From Planctomycetota bacterium (GTDB lineage: Bacteria > Planctomycetota > UBA8108), in contig JAFGKN010000002.1 of the NCBI GenBank assembly GCA_016928605.1, positions 1 to 12,575 on the forward strand: a stretch of DNA of 12,575 bases, written 5' to 3'. The position numbers were made by a program, and so were the translations under genes. Below the pieces are notes generated by a model that saw nothing but the letters and a program-made list of their open reading frames with translations, was not told where the DNA came from and did no database searches. Below are positions 1 through 8,912 of this stretch, in pieces; within the stretch, counting starts at the first letter, position 1, and every line of letters begins with the position of its first letter.

Positions 1-23
1 GCTTTCGCCCGCCAGGTGCGTCG

Positions 24-58
24 CGAATGCTCGACGATCAACTCCGTCAAGATCGCCT
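24..58 (-). repeat. Copy of dispersed intergenic repeat (core only)
   Basis: Downstream of metK, the minus strand of 31-58 matches the plus strand of 5759-5786 at 27 of 28 bases (core GACGGAGTTGATCGTCGA). Both copies also have GCATTC shortly after the core. The match is in non-coding DNA and on the opposite strand to the 5685-5857 copy. The terminal inverted repeat of that copy is not found between 59 and 161. The other end would lie outside the window. The remainder of 1-161 holds only a weak 5-bp hairpin (137-150) and no convincing terminator for metK. Confidence 0.7.
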
Positions 59-161
59 GCGCTTCGCTCCTTCCTGGCGGTCGAAATCGCTCGCCCAGGC
101 AGCCGTGCTTTCTTGTATTCCCGCGGCGAAGATTCGCACAACAATTTGTGAAACCCGGCAC

Positions 162-1328
162 TTAGATCCCCGCTTCGCGGCGCAGCACGTCGACCTTGTC
201 GGTCTGCTCCCAGGTGTACTCGGGCTGGTTCCGCCCGAAGTGGCCGTACCGGGCGGTCTCCTTGTAGATGGGCCGCCTCAGGTTCAGGCTCTCTATGATG
301 CCCTTCGGCTTGAGCGGGAAGTGCTTGCGCGTCAGCTTCTCGAGCGTCGCCTCGGGCACCTTTCCCGTGCCGAAGGTCTCCACCCGCACCGAGATCGGAT
401 CGGCGACGCCGATCGCGTAGGAGAGCTGGACCTCACAGCGCCGGGCCAGGCCGGCCGCGACGAGGTTCTTGGCGATGTAGCGCGCCATGTAAGCCGCGCT
501 CCGGTCGACCTTGCTGGGGTCCTTGCCGGAGAAGGCCCCTCCGCCGTGGCGGCCCATCCCGCCATAGGTATCGGCGATGATCTTGCGCCCGGTCAGCCCC
601 GTGTCGCCGTGAGGGCCGCCGACGACGAAGCGCCCCGTCGGATTGATGAAAAACTTCGTCTCGGCGTCCAGCAGATCCGCAGGTATGACCTTCTTGATCA
701 CCTTCTCGACGACCTGCGCCGCCAGCGTGTCATGATCGACCTCCGGCGTGTGCTGGGAGGAGATGATCACGGCATCGACGCGCACCGGCCGCTGGCCCTC
801 GTACTCCACGGTCACCTGGGACTTTCCGTCCGGACGCAGGAAGTGCAGCTCGCCCGACTGCCGGCTCCTCGCGAGCTCCTCGACGAGCTTGCGCGAGAGC
901 GTTATCGGCAGCGGCATGAAGTCGGCCGTCTCGTCGCAGGCATAGCCGAACATCATCCCCTGATCGCCCGCGCCCTGTTCCTTGAAGAGGCCCTGTCCCT
1001 CCGTGACGCCGATGGCGATGTCCTCCGATTGATTCTGGATGCTGTTGAGCACCGAGCAGGTCTCGAAGTCGAATCCCATGGCGGCGTCGGTGTATCCGAT
1101 CTCGCGGATCGTCTCACGGACAACGATCGGTATGTCCACGTAGCAGGTGGTCGTGATCTCGCCGGCGACGAGCACGAGCCCCGTCGTGACCAGGGTTTCA
1201 CACGCCACGCGACCGCTGGGATCCTCGCCGAGGACGGCATCGAGGATGGCGTCGGAGATCTGATCCGCCACCTTGTCGGGATGCCCCATGGTCACACTCT
1301 CGGACGTGAAGAGATTTCGTTCCGCCAT
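162..1328 (-). CDS. metK: S-adenosylmethionine synthetase (methionine adenosyltransferase)
   Basis: Makes S-adenosylmethionine from methionine and ATP in the cytoplasm, releasing phosphate and diphosphate. The 388-residue length is typical of the family. Seen: GHPDK at 15-19 with the catalytic-site His16; signature GAGDQGMMFGYA at 119-130; the glycine-rich phosphate loop GGGAFSGKD at 262-270; and the C-terminal GRNQPEYTWE segment near 365-374. The frame is open to 1418, but MAERNLFTSES is the normal N-terminus. A Shine-Dalgarno GAGG (1338-1341) lies 9 nt upstream of this ATG, so the 30-codon extension is rejected. It is the last visible gene of the secA-waaA-metK series and lies 93 bp after waaA. 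That gap could hold its own promoter (a TACAAT at 1409-1414) and regulatory structure. No anomalies. Confidence 0.98.
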   Translation of the reverse strand: MAERNLFTSESVTMGHPDKVADQISDAILDAVLGEDPSGRVACETLVTTGLVLVAGEITTTCYVDIPIVVRETIREIGYTDAAMGFDFETCSVLNSIQNQSEDIAIGVTEGQGLFKEQGAGDQGMMFGYACDETADFMPLPITLSRKLVEELARSRQSGELHFLRPDGKSQVTVEYEGQRPVRVDAVIISSQHTPEVDHDTLAAQVVEKVIKKVIPADLLDAETKFFINPTGRFVVGGPHGDTGLTGRKIIADTYGGMGRHGGGAFSGKDPSKVDRSAAYMARYIAKNLVAAGLARRCEVQLSYAIGVADPISVRVETFGTGKVPEATLEKLTRKHFPLKPKGIIESLNLRRPIYKETARYGHFGRNQPEYTWEQTDKVDVLRREAGI

Positions 1329-1337
1329 TGAACACGA

Positions 1338-1406
1338 CCTCTTGTTCTGTGGGTTGTCGGCACTCCGGAGGCTCGGGTCCGCATGCAGTGCCAGCCGCGG
1401 AGCGGC
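1338..1406 (-). promoter_or_regulatory. Structured leader of metK (two adjacent hairpins)
   Basis: Read on the minus strand, the metK leader first has a perfect 5-bp stem, GCCGC-TCC-GCGGC (1394-1406). Next comes a 6-bp stem, GGCACT/AGTGCC (1359-1364 with 1387-1392), enclosing an inner CGGA/TCCG stem. In an alternative pairing, CCTC of the second hairpin (1368-1371) is complementary to the Shine-Dalgarno GAGG (1338-1341), which could mask the ribosome site. Control of metK by SAM-binding leaders is known in several bacterial groups. I do not recognise this as SAM-I, SAM-II or SAH class, so a regulatory role is inference only. Confidence 0.35.
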
Positions 1407-1421
1407 GGATTGTATCAACTT

Positions 1422-2786
1422 TCAGCGGGGAAAGAAAGCTGGTATCCGTGCCTCGATCCAGCCGGCGTGGCGCTCGGCGGCCCCCTGCAGGCGGCCGGTC
1501 AAGGCCCGTGCATCATCCCCCAGTCTCCGCCTGCGATCCGGCCCCCGCAGCAGATCGAGAACCCGTTCCTCCAGCTCCTCTGCGTCCCGGACGCACTCGA
1601 CGGCATGTCCCTCGAGCAGGTAGGCGGCCTCGTCGCGGAAGTTCTCGTGATACGGCCCGAAGATCGTCGCCTTGCCGAGCCGTGTGGCCTCGAGCATGTT
1701 GTGGCCGCCGTGAGGAACCAGGCTGCCGCCCACGAAGACCAGATCGGCCGCTGCATAGAATCTCTCGAGCTCGCCCAGCGTGTCGACGACCACGGTGACA
1801 TCTCCCCCTAGCTCTCCACCGCTGGCCTCGGCCAACCGGCTCCAGCGCAGGAGCCGACGGTCGCTCTCCCAGCTCGCCAGCTCCGCGCCGCTCAGCCTCT
1901 CGACGTGCCGCGGCGCGAGTATCAGCCGGATGCCGGGCTCCGCTGCTCTCCAGGCCGGCAGGAGGCCGCAGAGCAGACGCTCCTCCCCTGGATGCGTACA
2001 ACCCGCCACCAGCAATGTGAATCCCCCCTCGGCGGGCCAGCCGAGCCGCCGGCGCGTCTCGCTCCCGTCGCCCGCCTCGGCCGGCGCTCTCCGGTCGTAC
2101 TTCAGGTTGCCGAGCACCTCGATGCGCTCGGAGGGCACGCCCGCCCGGCGGAATCGCTCGGCGTACTCGACGTTCTGGACTCCGGCGGCGTGAAGCCTGC
2201 GAAAGAGGAACCGGCTCAGCGGCCCCCCGCGCTCGTAGCGACGGCAGGAGCGCTCCGTCATGCGGCCGTTGGCCACGAGCACCGGGATGCCGCGCAGCCT
2301 CGAGGAGAGCAGGAAGACCGGCCACAGCTCGAGCTCCAGCAGCACGATGGCCTGCGGGCGCAGACGCCTCAGGGCGCGTCCGACGCTGATGCTCCAGTCG
2401 ACGGGCGCGTAGAACACGAGCCGCCGGGGAAAGCGCTTCCGGGCGACCTCCATCCCGGTGAACGTCGAGACCGAGATCACCACATCCCACTCCGGATGCC
2501 GGCTGGCAAACGCATCGACGAGCGGCTCCGCGAGCTGCGCCTCGCCCACCGAGACGGCGTGCACCCAGAGGCAGGGCGCATCGCCCTCGCGCAGGGGAAA
2601 GCCCCAGAACTTCCTCCAGAGACCGCGCCGGAGCTTCGGCCGCGTGAGCCCCCGCGAGACGACGAGATAGACGATCGCCAGCAAGGGGGACAGGAGGATC
2701 TGGAGCAGACCTATGGTCCCGAGCGCGAAGAGATCCACGGTCCTGGAGGCGCATCCAGCGGCCGGCTCCGGAGCGCAGGGTTTCAT
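1422..2786 (-). CDS. waaA: 3-deoxy-D-manno-octulosonic acid (Kdo) transferase
   Basis: Transfers Kdo from CMP-Kdo to lipid IVA at the inner face of the inner membrane, in core lipopolysaccharide assembly. 454 residues, about 25-30 more than the E. coli enzyme, mostly at the N-terminus. Seen: a hydrophobic anchor at about 22-44; WVHAVSVGE at 74-82 with the presumed catalytic Glu82; ELELWP at 151-156; NLKYD at 227-231; the GT-B C-terminal motifs APRHVERL at 291-298 and VGGSLVPHGGHN at 352-363, followed by LEA and GPYHENF (377-383). The ATG lies 3 nt after the secA stop (TGA CCC ATG) with no good Shine-Dalgarno of its own, which suggests translational coupling. A later start nearer the anchor is possible. 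Whether it adds one or two Kdo residues cannot be told from sequence. Confidence 0.95.
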   Translation of the reverse strand: MKPCAPEPAAGCASRTVDLFALGTIGLLQILLSPLLAIVYLVVSRGLTRPKLRRGLWRKFWGFPLREGDAPCLWVHAVSVGEAQLAEPLVDAFASRHPEWDVVISVSTFTGMEVARKRFPRRLVFYAPVDWSISVGRALRRLRPQAIVLLELELWPVFLLSSRLRGIPVLVANGRMTERSCRRYERGGPLSRFLFRRLHAAGVQNVEYAERFRRAGVPSERIEVLGNLKYDRRAPAEAGDGSETRRRLGWPAEGGFTLLVAGCTHPGEERLLCGLLPAWRAAEPGIRLILAPRHVERLSGAELASWESDRRLLRWSRLAEASGGELGGDVTVVVDTLGELERFYAAADLVFVGGSLVPHGGHNMLEATRLGKATIFGPYHENFRDEAAYLLEGHAVECVRDAEELEERVLDLLRGPDRRRRLGDDARALTGRLQGAAERHAGWIEARIPAFFPR

Positions 2787-2789
2787 GGG

Positions 2790-5459
<2,670 letters not shown>

Positions 5460-5684
5460 GGCAGGTTCGCGATGGATTCCTGAGATCGCAACTGTTCCGC
5501 GCAGCGCAGCGGGGTGAGAACCGCCGGGTTTCCCGGGCATTCCTCCACGCCCTGCGCTCGAGCAGCGCTGGACGGGCCTGCAGCGGCCGGAGAACCTCCG
5601 GGCTTCTGCGGTGGGCTTGATCCCGGCTTCGCCGCAGCCGCACTGCGTCAGGCATTCCCGCTGGACTGTCGCGTGAGATCTCGG

Positions 5685-5857
5685 CTAAGAGCCCATTTCA
5701 GCAGGCCCTCCGTGGGCCCGAGGCCGAGCAAGACAGCAGAAGGCGAGGAGCGCGAATGAGGCGATCTGGACGGAGTTGATCGTCGATTGAGTCGGGCGGA
5801 GCATTCTGTCGTCGTGGCCGGCCGAAACCTGGATGGCCTACTGAAATAGGCTCTAAG
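5685..5857. repeat. 173-bp intergenic element with 23-bp terminal inverted repeats
   Basis: The left end (5685-5707) and the reverse complement of the right end (5835-5857) agree at 20 of 23 bases. Both contain the blocks AGAGCC and ATTTCAG. The first 49 bases match 8197-8245 at 42 of 49, and the interior (5759-5786) matches the minus strand of 31-58 at 27 of 28. So this is the most complete of three related non-coding copies in the window. It has no ORF of its own and no obvious target-site duplication. If transcribed leftward from 5868-5896, the ends would pair into a long stem at the very 5' end of the secA mRNA. It could be a MITE-like element, a REP-type repeat or a conserved leader RNA. 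Confidence 0.75.
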
Positions 5858-5867
5858 GTTCGCGGGG

Positions 5868-5896
5868 ATTATAGCACGGTGCGCGCGGCTCTCCAA
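5868..5896 (-). promoter_or_regulatory. Sigma70-type promoter, extended -10, driving secA-waaA(-metK)
   Basis: On the minus strand: -35 TTGGAG (5891-5896), a 17-nt spacer, and a perfect -10 TATAAT (5868-5873) preceded by TGC, giving the extended form TGCTATAAT. It is by far the best -10 I found in this window. The predicted transcription start is near 5861, a few bases before the right inverted repeat, leaving a leader of about 400 nt before the secA ATG. Confidence 0.65.
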
Positions 5897-6004
5897 CCCG
5901 CCGGGAATGCGCTCACCCGAGCGGCGCTCCACGCCGCTCACGAGGGAGCGATCGGCGGTCTCCGCTCCTCGATCCCCGCCATCGACGCTCCCGCGGTTCT
6001 TCTC

Positions 6005-6033
6005 TTGCCACCCGCGAGCCGCTGGACTACGCT
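6005..6033 (+). promoter_or_regulatory. Putative xerD promoter
   Basis: TTGCCA (6005-6010, five of six bases of the -35 consensus), a 17-nt spacer, then TACGCT (6028-6033, three of six). Transcription would start about 6040-6041, at or next to the A of the xerD ATG, implying a leaderless transcript. The -10 is weak, so confidence is limited. Confidence 0.4.
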
Positions 6034-6040
6034 CTGGAGC

Positions 6041-6940
6041 ATGGAGTCGCTCGATTCTTGGCTCGGCTCTTTCCTCGCCTACCTTGAAGTGGAGCGAGGT
6101 TTCTCGCCCCACACGGTGGCGGCCTACGGGCAGGATCTCCGGAGCTTCCTCGGTTTCCTCGCCGGTGAGCAAATCCGCTCCCCCTCGGAGATCGGAGAGG
6201 GCGAGGTGTTCCAGTTCCTGGTGGTGGAGCGGAGACGGGGCCGCGAGGTCTCCTCCGTGCGCCGCAGCCTCTCCTCCGTGAAGTCCTTTCTCCGCTTCCT
6301 CGTCCGCGAGAGAGCCATCGCCGAGAACCCCGCCACCGGCATCGAATCGCCCCGCATGTGGCAAACCCTGCCTTCCGTGCTCGAGGTCGAGGAGGTCGAG
6401 AGGCTGCTGGCCGCCGTCGATGAGGACGCTGCGCGCTATCCGCGGAGGGACCGGGCGATCCTGGAGCTGGCCTACGCGACGGGGCTGCGGGTGGGCGAGA
6501 TATGCCAGCTCAAGACGACCGACCTCAGGCGCGATCTGGGCATCCTCTGCTGCCTCGGAAAGGGCTCGCGCGAGAGGGTCGTCCCGGTGAGCGAGACCTG
6601 CTGGAAGGCCGTCGCCGCGTACCTCGAGGCGGAGAGGCCGCGGCTCCTCCGGGGGCGCGCCACCGAGATCCTGTTTCTCACCCGCGGAGGGAACCCGCTC
6701 GGCCGTGAAGTCGTGGCCGCCATGATCTGCAAGTATGCCCGCCGGGCAGGGCTTCCGGGCAGGATCACGCCCCACACCCTCCGCCACTCGATGGCCACGC
6801 ATCTCCTGCGCGGCGGAGCCGACCTGAGAACCGTGCAGGAAATCCTCGGCCACGTGAAGCTCGAGACGACCGAGATCTACACGCACGTCGAGCGATCGGA
6901 GCTGAAGGAGGCCCACCGCAAGTACCATCCCCGCGGCTGA
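6041..6940 (+). CDS. xerD: Site-specific tyrosine recombinase XerD (XerC/D family)
   Basis: Tyrosine recombinase that resolves chromosome dimers at dif with a partner Xer protein and FtsK. The 299-residue length is that of E. coli XerD. Seen: N-terminal core-binding domain at about 1-105 (FLAYLEVERGFSPHTVAAY), then the catalytic domain with the full active-site set: Arg150 (ATGLRVGE), Lys174 (LGKGSRER), His245 and Arg248 (PHTLRHS), His271 (ILGH) and nucleophile Tyr280 (EIYTHV). The positions match XerD almost residue for residue, and the HPRG end also favours XerD over XerC. The frame is open from 5879, but homology starts at MESLDSW. GGAG lies only 1 nt before this ATG, too close for a normal Shine-Dalgarno. 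Divergent from secA and convergent with the FHA gene. No att site or cargo is visible, so it looks like a housekeeping Xer rather than an integrase. Confidence 0.93.
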   Translation: MESLDSWLGSFLAYLEVERGFSPHTVAAYGQDLRSFLGFLAGEQIRSPSEIGEGEVFQFLVVERRRGREVSSVRRSLSSVKSFLRFLVRERAIAENPATGIESPRMWQTLPSVLEVEEVERLLAAVDEDAARYPRRDRAILELAYATGLRVGEICQLKTTDLRRDLGILCCLGKGSRERVVPVSETCWKAVAAYLEAERPRLLRGRATEILFLTRGGNPLGREVVAAMICKYARRAGLPGRITPHTLRHSMATHLLRGGADLRTVQEILGHVKLETTEIYTHVERSELKEAHRKYHPRG

Positions 6941-6967
6941 GCCGCCTGTTCCTGCGGAGGGGAGGAT

Positions 6968-7657
6968 CTACACGCGGTCGTACTTCAGCATCGTGAAGCC
7001 CAGGCGGATGAAGTCGCCCTCGCGCAGGCGCGCCTGCTTCACGCGGTCGCCGTTGACGACCGTGCCGTTGGAGCTCTCCAGGTCGATGATGACATGGTGA
7101 TCGCCATCCTCGACGATCTGGCAGTGGCGCCGAGACACCTTGTTGTCTGTGAGGTGGAGGTCGGTCTTCGGCGAGCGCCCGATATCGAAGCTCTTCTTGC
7201 CTCCCAGCGTCAGCCGCCTGCCGCGGTCGCTCCCGTCGATGACGACGATGGCCGGCATCGATCGCGCCGTCTTCGTGATGATGCCGCCGACCTTCGCCTG
7301 GGCGTCTTCCTCGTTCGAGTCGGGCGCAGAGGATGCGAGGCGCCCCACCGCCTGGGCGTCGTCGACGAGGTCGAACCGGATCTTCACGTCGCCGACCTGG
7401 AGCTCATCTCCAGAGTGGATCTCGGACTTCTCGATGCGCTCGCCGTTGAGCAGCGTGCCGCGCTTCGAACCGAGGTCGTAGACCAGGTAGTTCTTTTCGC
7501 TGCAGTAGATCCGGAAGTGGTTGAACGCGACCGAATCATCCTTGAGGCAGATGTGATTGCCCTGGGCTTTCCCTGCTTCGAAGACGCTGAGATTCTTCAG
7601 GAGGATCTGCTTTCCCCGCTCCGTTCCGTCCAGAATCGTCAGGCAGCCGACTTTCAT
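6968..7657 (-). CDS. Tandem FHA-domain protein, first domain degenerate
   Basis: 229 residues, no signal peptide or membrane segment, so probably a cytoplasmic phosphothreonine reader or adaptor. The C-terminal FHA domain (about 136-226) has the canonical binding residues: GRS at 160-162, SRRH at 175-178, SSNGT at 195-199 and NG at 202-203. The N-terminal FHA domain (about 4-95) keeps the fold pattern, but GR has become GK (29-30), the S-R-x-H element reads FNH (45-47), and the SxNGT turn reads SKRGT (64-68). The two are joined by an acidic, alanine-rich linker (about 97-130). The frame extends to 7921, but homology starts at MKVGCLTILDG. GGAG lies only 2 nt before this ATG. The partner kinase is not in the window, so the pathway is unknown. 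It converges on xerD with a 27-bp gap and no clear terminator. Confidence 0.88.
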   Translation of the reverse strand: MKVGCLTILDGTERGKQILLKNLSVFEAGKAQGNHICLKDDSVAFNHFRIYCSEKNYLVYDLGSKRGTLLNGERIEKSEIHSGDELQVGDVKIRFDLVDDAQAVGRLASSAPDSNEEDAQAKVGGIITKTARSMPAIVVIDGSDRGRRLTLGGKKSFDIGRSPKTDLHLTDNKVSRRHCQIVEDGDHHVIIDLESSNGTVVNGDRVKQARLREGDFIRLGFTMLKYDRV

Positions 7658-8196
7658 GACTCCACGCTGCAGTTCGTCACGCCTTCCACCGCTCGAGGCA
7701 GGAAACCGGGACGACGCCTTCAGGCTCCTCGGGCCCTCACCGCTCCAGCCGAGATGCCCCTTCGGAGCGGGAGAGAGAGCCGGAGATAGAACCGGACTCT
7801 TGAGGCCGGAGAAGTCTAATCCACGCTCCGTAGACGGGCAAACCAGCCGTCCGGGAACATCACCGGCGGTGCGGCTCCGGCGGGGAGGGGCGAGGCGGAG
7901 AAGGTGAGCCGCGCGCCCCAAACGGAGTACTTATGTGTGGGGACCAAGTAAAAAGGTTTGGGTAGAAAGAGAGCGACGCACGGCTCACATCGGCAGAATT
8001 GCAAAAGGCTCGCCAACGCCAGCAAAATCCACAATTCAATACATCTCCGAGAGTTAGAAGAATGGCCGGGAACGCCTGGAGATAGACGGCGGGCGGACGG
8101 TGCACCAAAACGAGTCGCCAGCGCGGGGTAATCCCTGAAACTATTTCTGCTTCAGCACTTAAGGAGCCCGGCCTGTGCTTCCATTTGGAGCCTGGG
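7658..8196. other. Gene-free region upstream of the FHA gene
   Basis: No supported protein gene. 7921-8040 is clearly less GC-rich than the rest (58 G+C in 120 bases by hand count). The minus-strand frame beginning with a TTG at 8034 encodes a hydrophobic start (ILLALASLLQF) but has no family resemblance and runs into proline/arginine-rich low-complexity sequence, so it is not called. The promoter for the FHA gene should lie here, but I do not see a convincing one. Confidence 0.6.
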
Positions 8197-8245
8197 CTTA
8201 GAGCCCATCTCAGTAGGCGCTCCGTGGGCCGGAGGCCGAGCGAGG
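8197..8245 (+). repeat. Second copy of the intergenic element (left end only)
   Basis: Matches 5685-5733 at 42 of 49 bases, including AGAGCCCAT and CTCCGTGGGCC. Its CAGTAGGC agrees with the right-hand inverted repeat of the first element better than with the left. No matching right-hand inverted repeat is found before the terminator at 8523, so this copy is truncated or has been replaced by the tandem repeats that follow. Confidence 0.75.
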
Positions 8246-8257
8246 AGCCGGCGGGCA

Positions 8258-8430
8258 AGGGTGAGCCGCGAGCTGGCGCAGCGGCGATCCGACGACGCGA
8301 TCGGGCGGAGAGTATCGTGGAGGGTGAGCCGCGAGCTGGCGCAGCGGCGATCGCGACGACGCGATCGGGCGGAGACCGAGGCCGACGAGGAGGAGGCCGA
8401 GGGGTGGAGGGTGAGCCGCGAGCGAAGCAA
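8258..8430 (+). repeat. Degenerate tandem repeat, about 2.3 units
   Basis: Three starts of AGGGTGAGCCGCGAGC at 8258, 8321 and 8408. Unit 1 is 63 nt and unit 2 is 87 nt. They share AGCTGGCGCAGCGGCGATC and GACGACGCGATCGGGCGGAG, but unit 2 has an extra GA/GC-rich stretch. Unit 3 stops after about 23 bases. TCGGGCGGAG is also present in the 5685-5857 element (5792-5801), so the tandem part appears to derive from the same family. A further AGGTGAGCCGCG occurs at about 7900. The open frames across it on both strands are low-complexity and are not genes. Confidence 0.8.
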
Positions 8431-8522
8431 GGGACGGCCGGGGCCGCGGCCTGCGAGACGCGTGGTGGGAGATCGCCGAGCCCAGGAGCAAGAGGGCTTG
8501 GCGCCGGCTGGAAGGGAGAGGG

Positions 8523-8555
8523 AAAAAAGGCCCGTTTCTCCGCGAGAAACGGGCC
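8523..8555 (-). terminator. Strong intrinsic terminator (minus strand)
   Basis: On the minus strand a perfect 12-bp stem, GGCCCGTTTCTC / GAGAAACGGGCC (8529-8540 with 8544-8555), with a 3-nt loop is followed directly by six T (8523-8528). The plus strand has no T tract after the stem, so it acts only on leftward transcription. No leftward protein gene lies just upstream of it, so it must end some other transcript. Confidence 0.85.
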
Positions 8556-8722
8556 AGTGGAACGTGGGTTGGGGGCGTTGTTCTCTCGAAGAGCTCCTGG
8601 ATGCAACCCTTCTCACGCGCAGGCCGCCGGCGGCGCCCGCCGGCATCCCTCGACACGCCCCTCCCCCGAGATGTGATCGCTGATCGCGCTGGACCGCCTC
8701 TCCCGCTCCTGCGCGGAGCGAG

Positions 8723-8778
8723 AAAAGCGAGGCAGCCGGCACCTTCATTCTCACCTCAACCTGAACCCCGGCTGCCTC
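8723..8778 (-). terminator. Long hairpin with short T tract inside the candidate RNA
   Basis: A perfect 11-bp GC-rich stem (8729-8739 with 8768-8778) and a 28-nt loop, followed on the minus strand by GC and TTTTCT (8723-8728 holds four of the T). It could be a weak or conditional terminator about 155 nt into the transcript, or simply a structural helix of the candidate RNA. Confidence 0.4.
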
Positions 8779-8883
8779 AGCCGATTCCGACGGCCCCCAG
8801 ACCCGGGAAGCTCCCGGCCCGGCGGCGCTGCGCTTACCGGAAGCTCTCCGCAGACTCTGCGGCCCCCGAGCCGCAGGCGGAGA

Positions 8884-8912
8884 AGAGTAGGACGAAACGC
8901 GAGAGCCGTCAA
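8884..8912 (-). promoter_or_regulatory. Putative promoter of the candidate RNA
   Basis: On the minus strand: TTGACG (8907-8912, five of six bases of the -35 consensus), an exact 17-nt spacer, then TACTCT (8884-8889, three of six). The predicted start is near 8877. The strong -35 and ideal spacing support it; the -10 is only fair. Confidence 0.45.

Larger units (their letters stand above)
5460..6040. other. Divergent intergenic region between secA and xerD
   Basis: These 581 bases have no convincing protein gene. From left to right they contain the gene-proximal secA leader (5460-5684, nothing recognisable), the inverted-repeat element (5685-5857), the leftward promoter (5868-5896), about 110 bp with no feature I can name, and the rightward xerD promoter (6005-6033). 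Open frames crossing it are continuations of secA or xerD frames beyond their real starts, or shadows. Confidence 0.8.
8523..8877 (-). ncRNA. Candidate structured non-coding RNA, about 355 nt
   Basis: Bounded by a plausible promoter (8884-8912) and a textbook terminator (8523-8555), with no reading frame that starts and stops inside. Stems seen in the RNA sense: GAGGCAGCCGG/CCGGCTGCCTC (8729-8778), GGATGC with GCATCC enclosing CGGCGG/CCGCCG, an outer GGGGCGT with ACGCCCC near the 3' end, and GCGCAGG with CCTGCGC. I looked for hallmarks of known RNAs: RNase P GAGGAAAGTCC, the SRP GGTCAGG/GGAAGG loop, the tmRNA acceptor and T-arm, and cobalamin, SAM or T-box cores. None is present. 6S RNA cannot be excluded because its sequence is poorly conserved. 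GC-rich DNA forms stems easily, so the evidence rests mainly on the promoter-terminator pair. Confidence 0.45.

Noticed and set aside
5879..6040. 54-codon N-terminal extension of XerD
   Set aside because: Family homology and length begin at the ATG at 6041. The extension is compositionally unlike XerD.
5648..6928. 426-codon minus-strand open frame opposite xerD
   Set aside because: Antisense shadow of a tyrosine recombinase with a complete catalytic set.
6041..6940. Xer recombinase as integrase of a mobile element
   Set aside because: Length and motif positions match housekeeping XerD, and no att repeats, cargo or tRNA are nearby.
7816..8034. Small secreted protein starting at a TTG, with a hydrophobic N-terminus
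   Set aside because: No Shine-Dalgarno, a rare start codon, and a C-terminal half of low-complexity sequence. Not supported.
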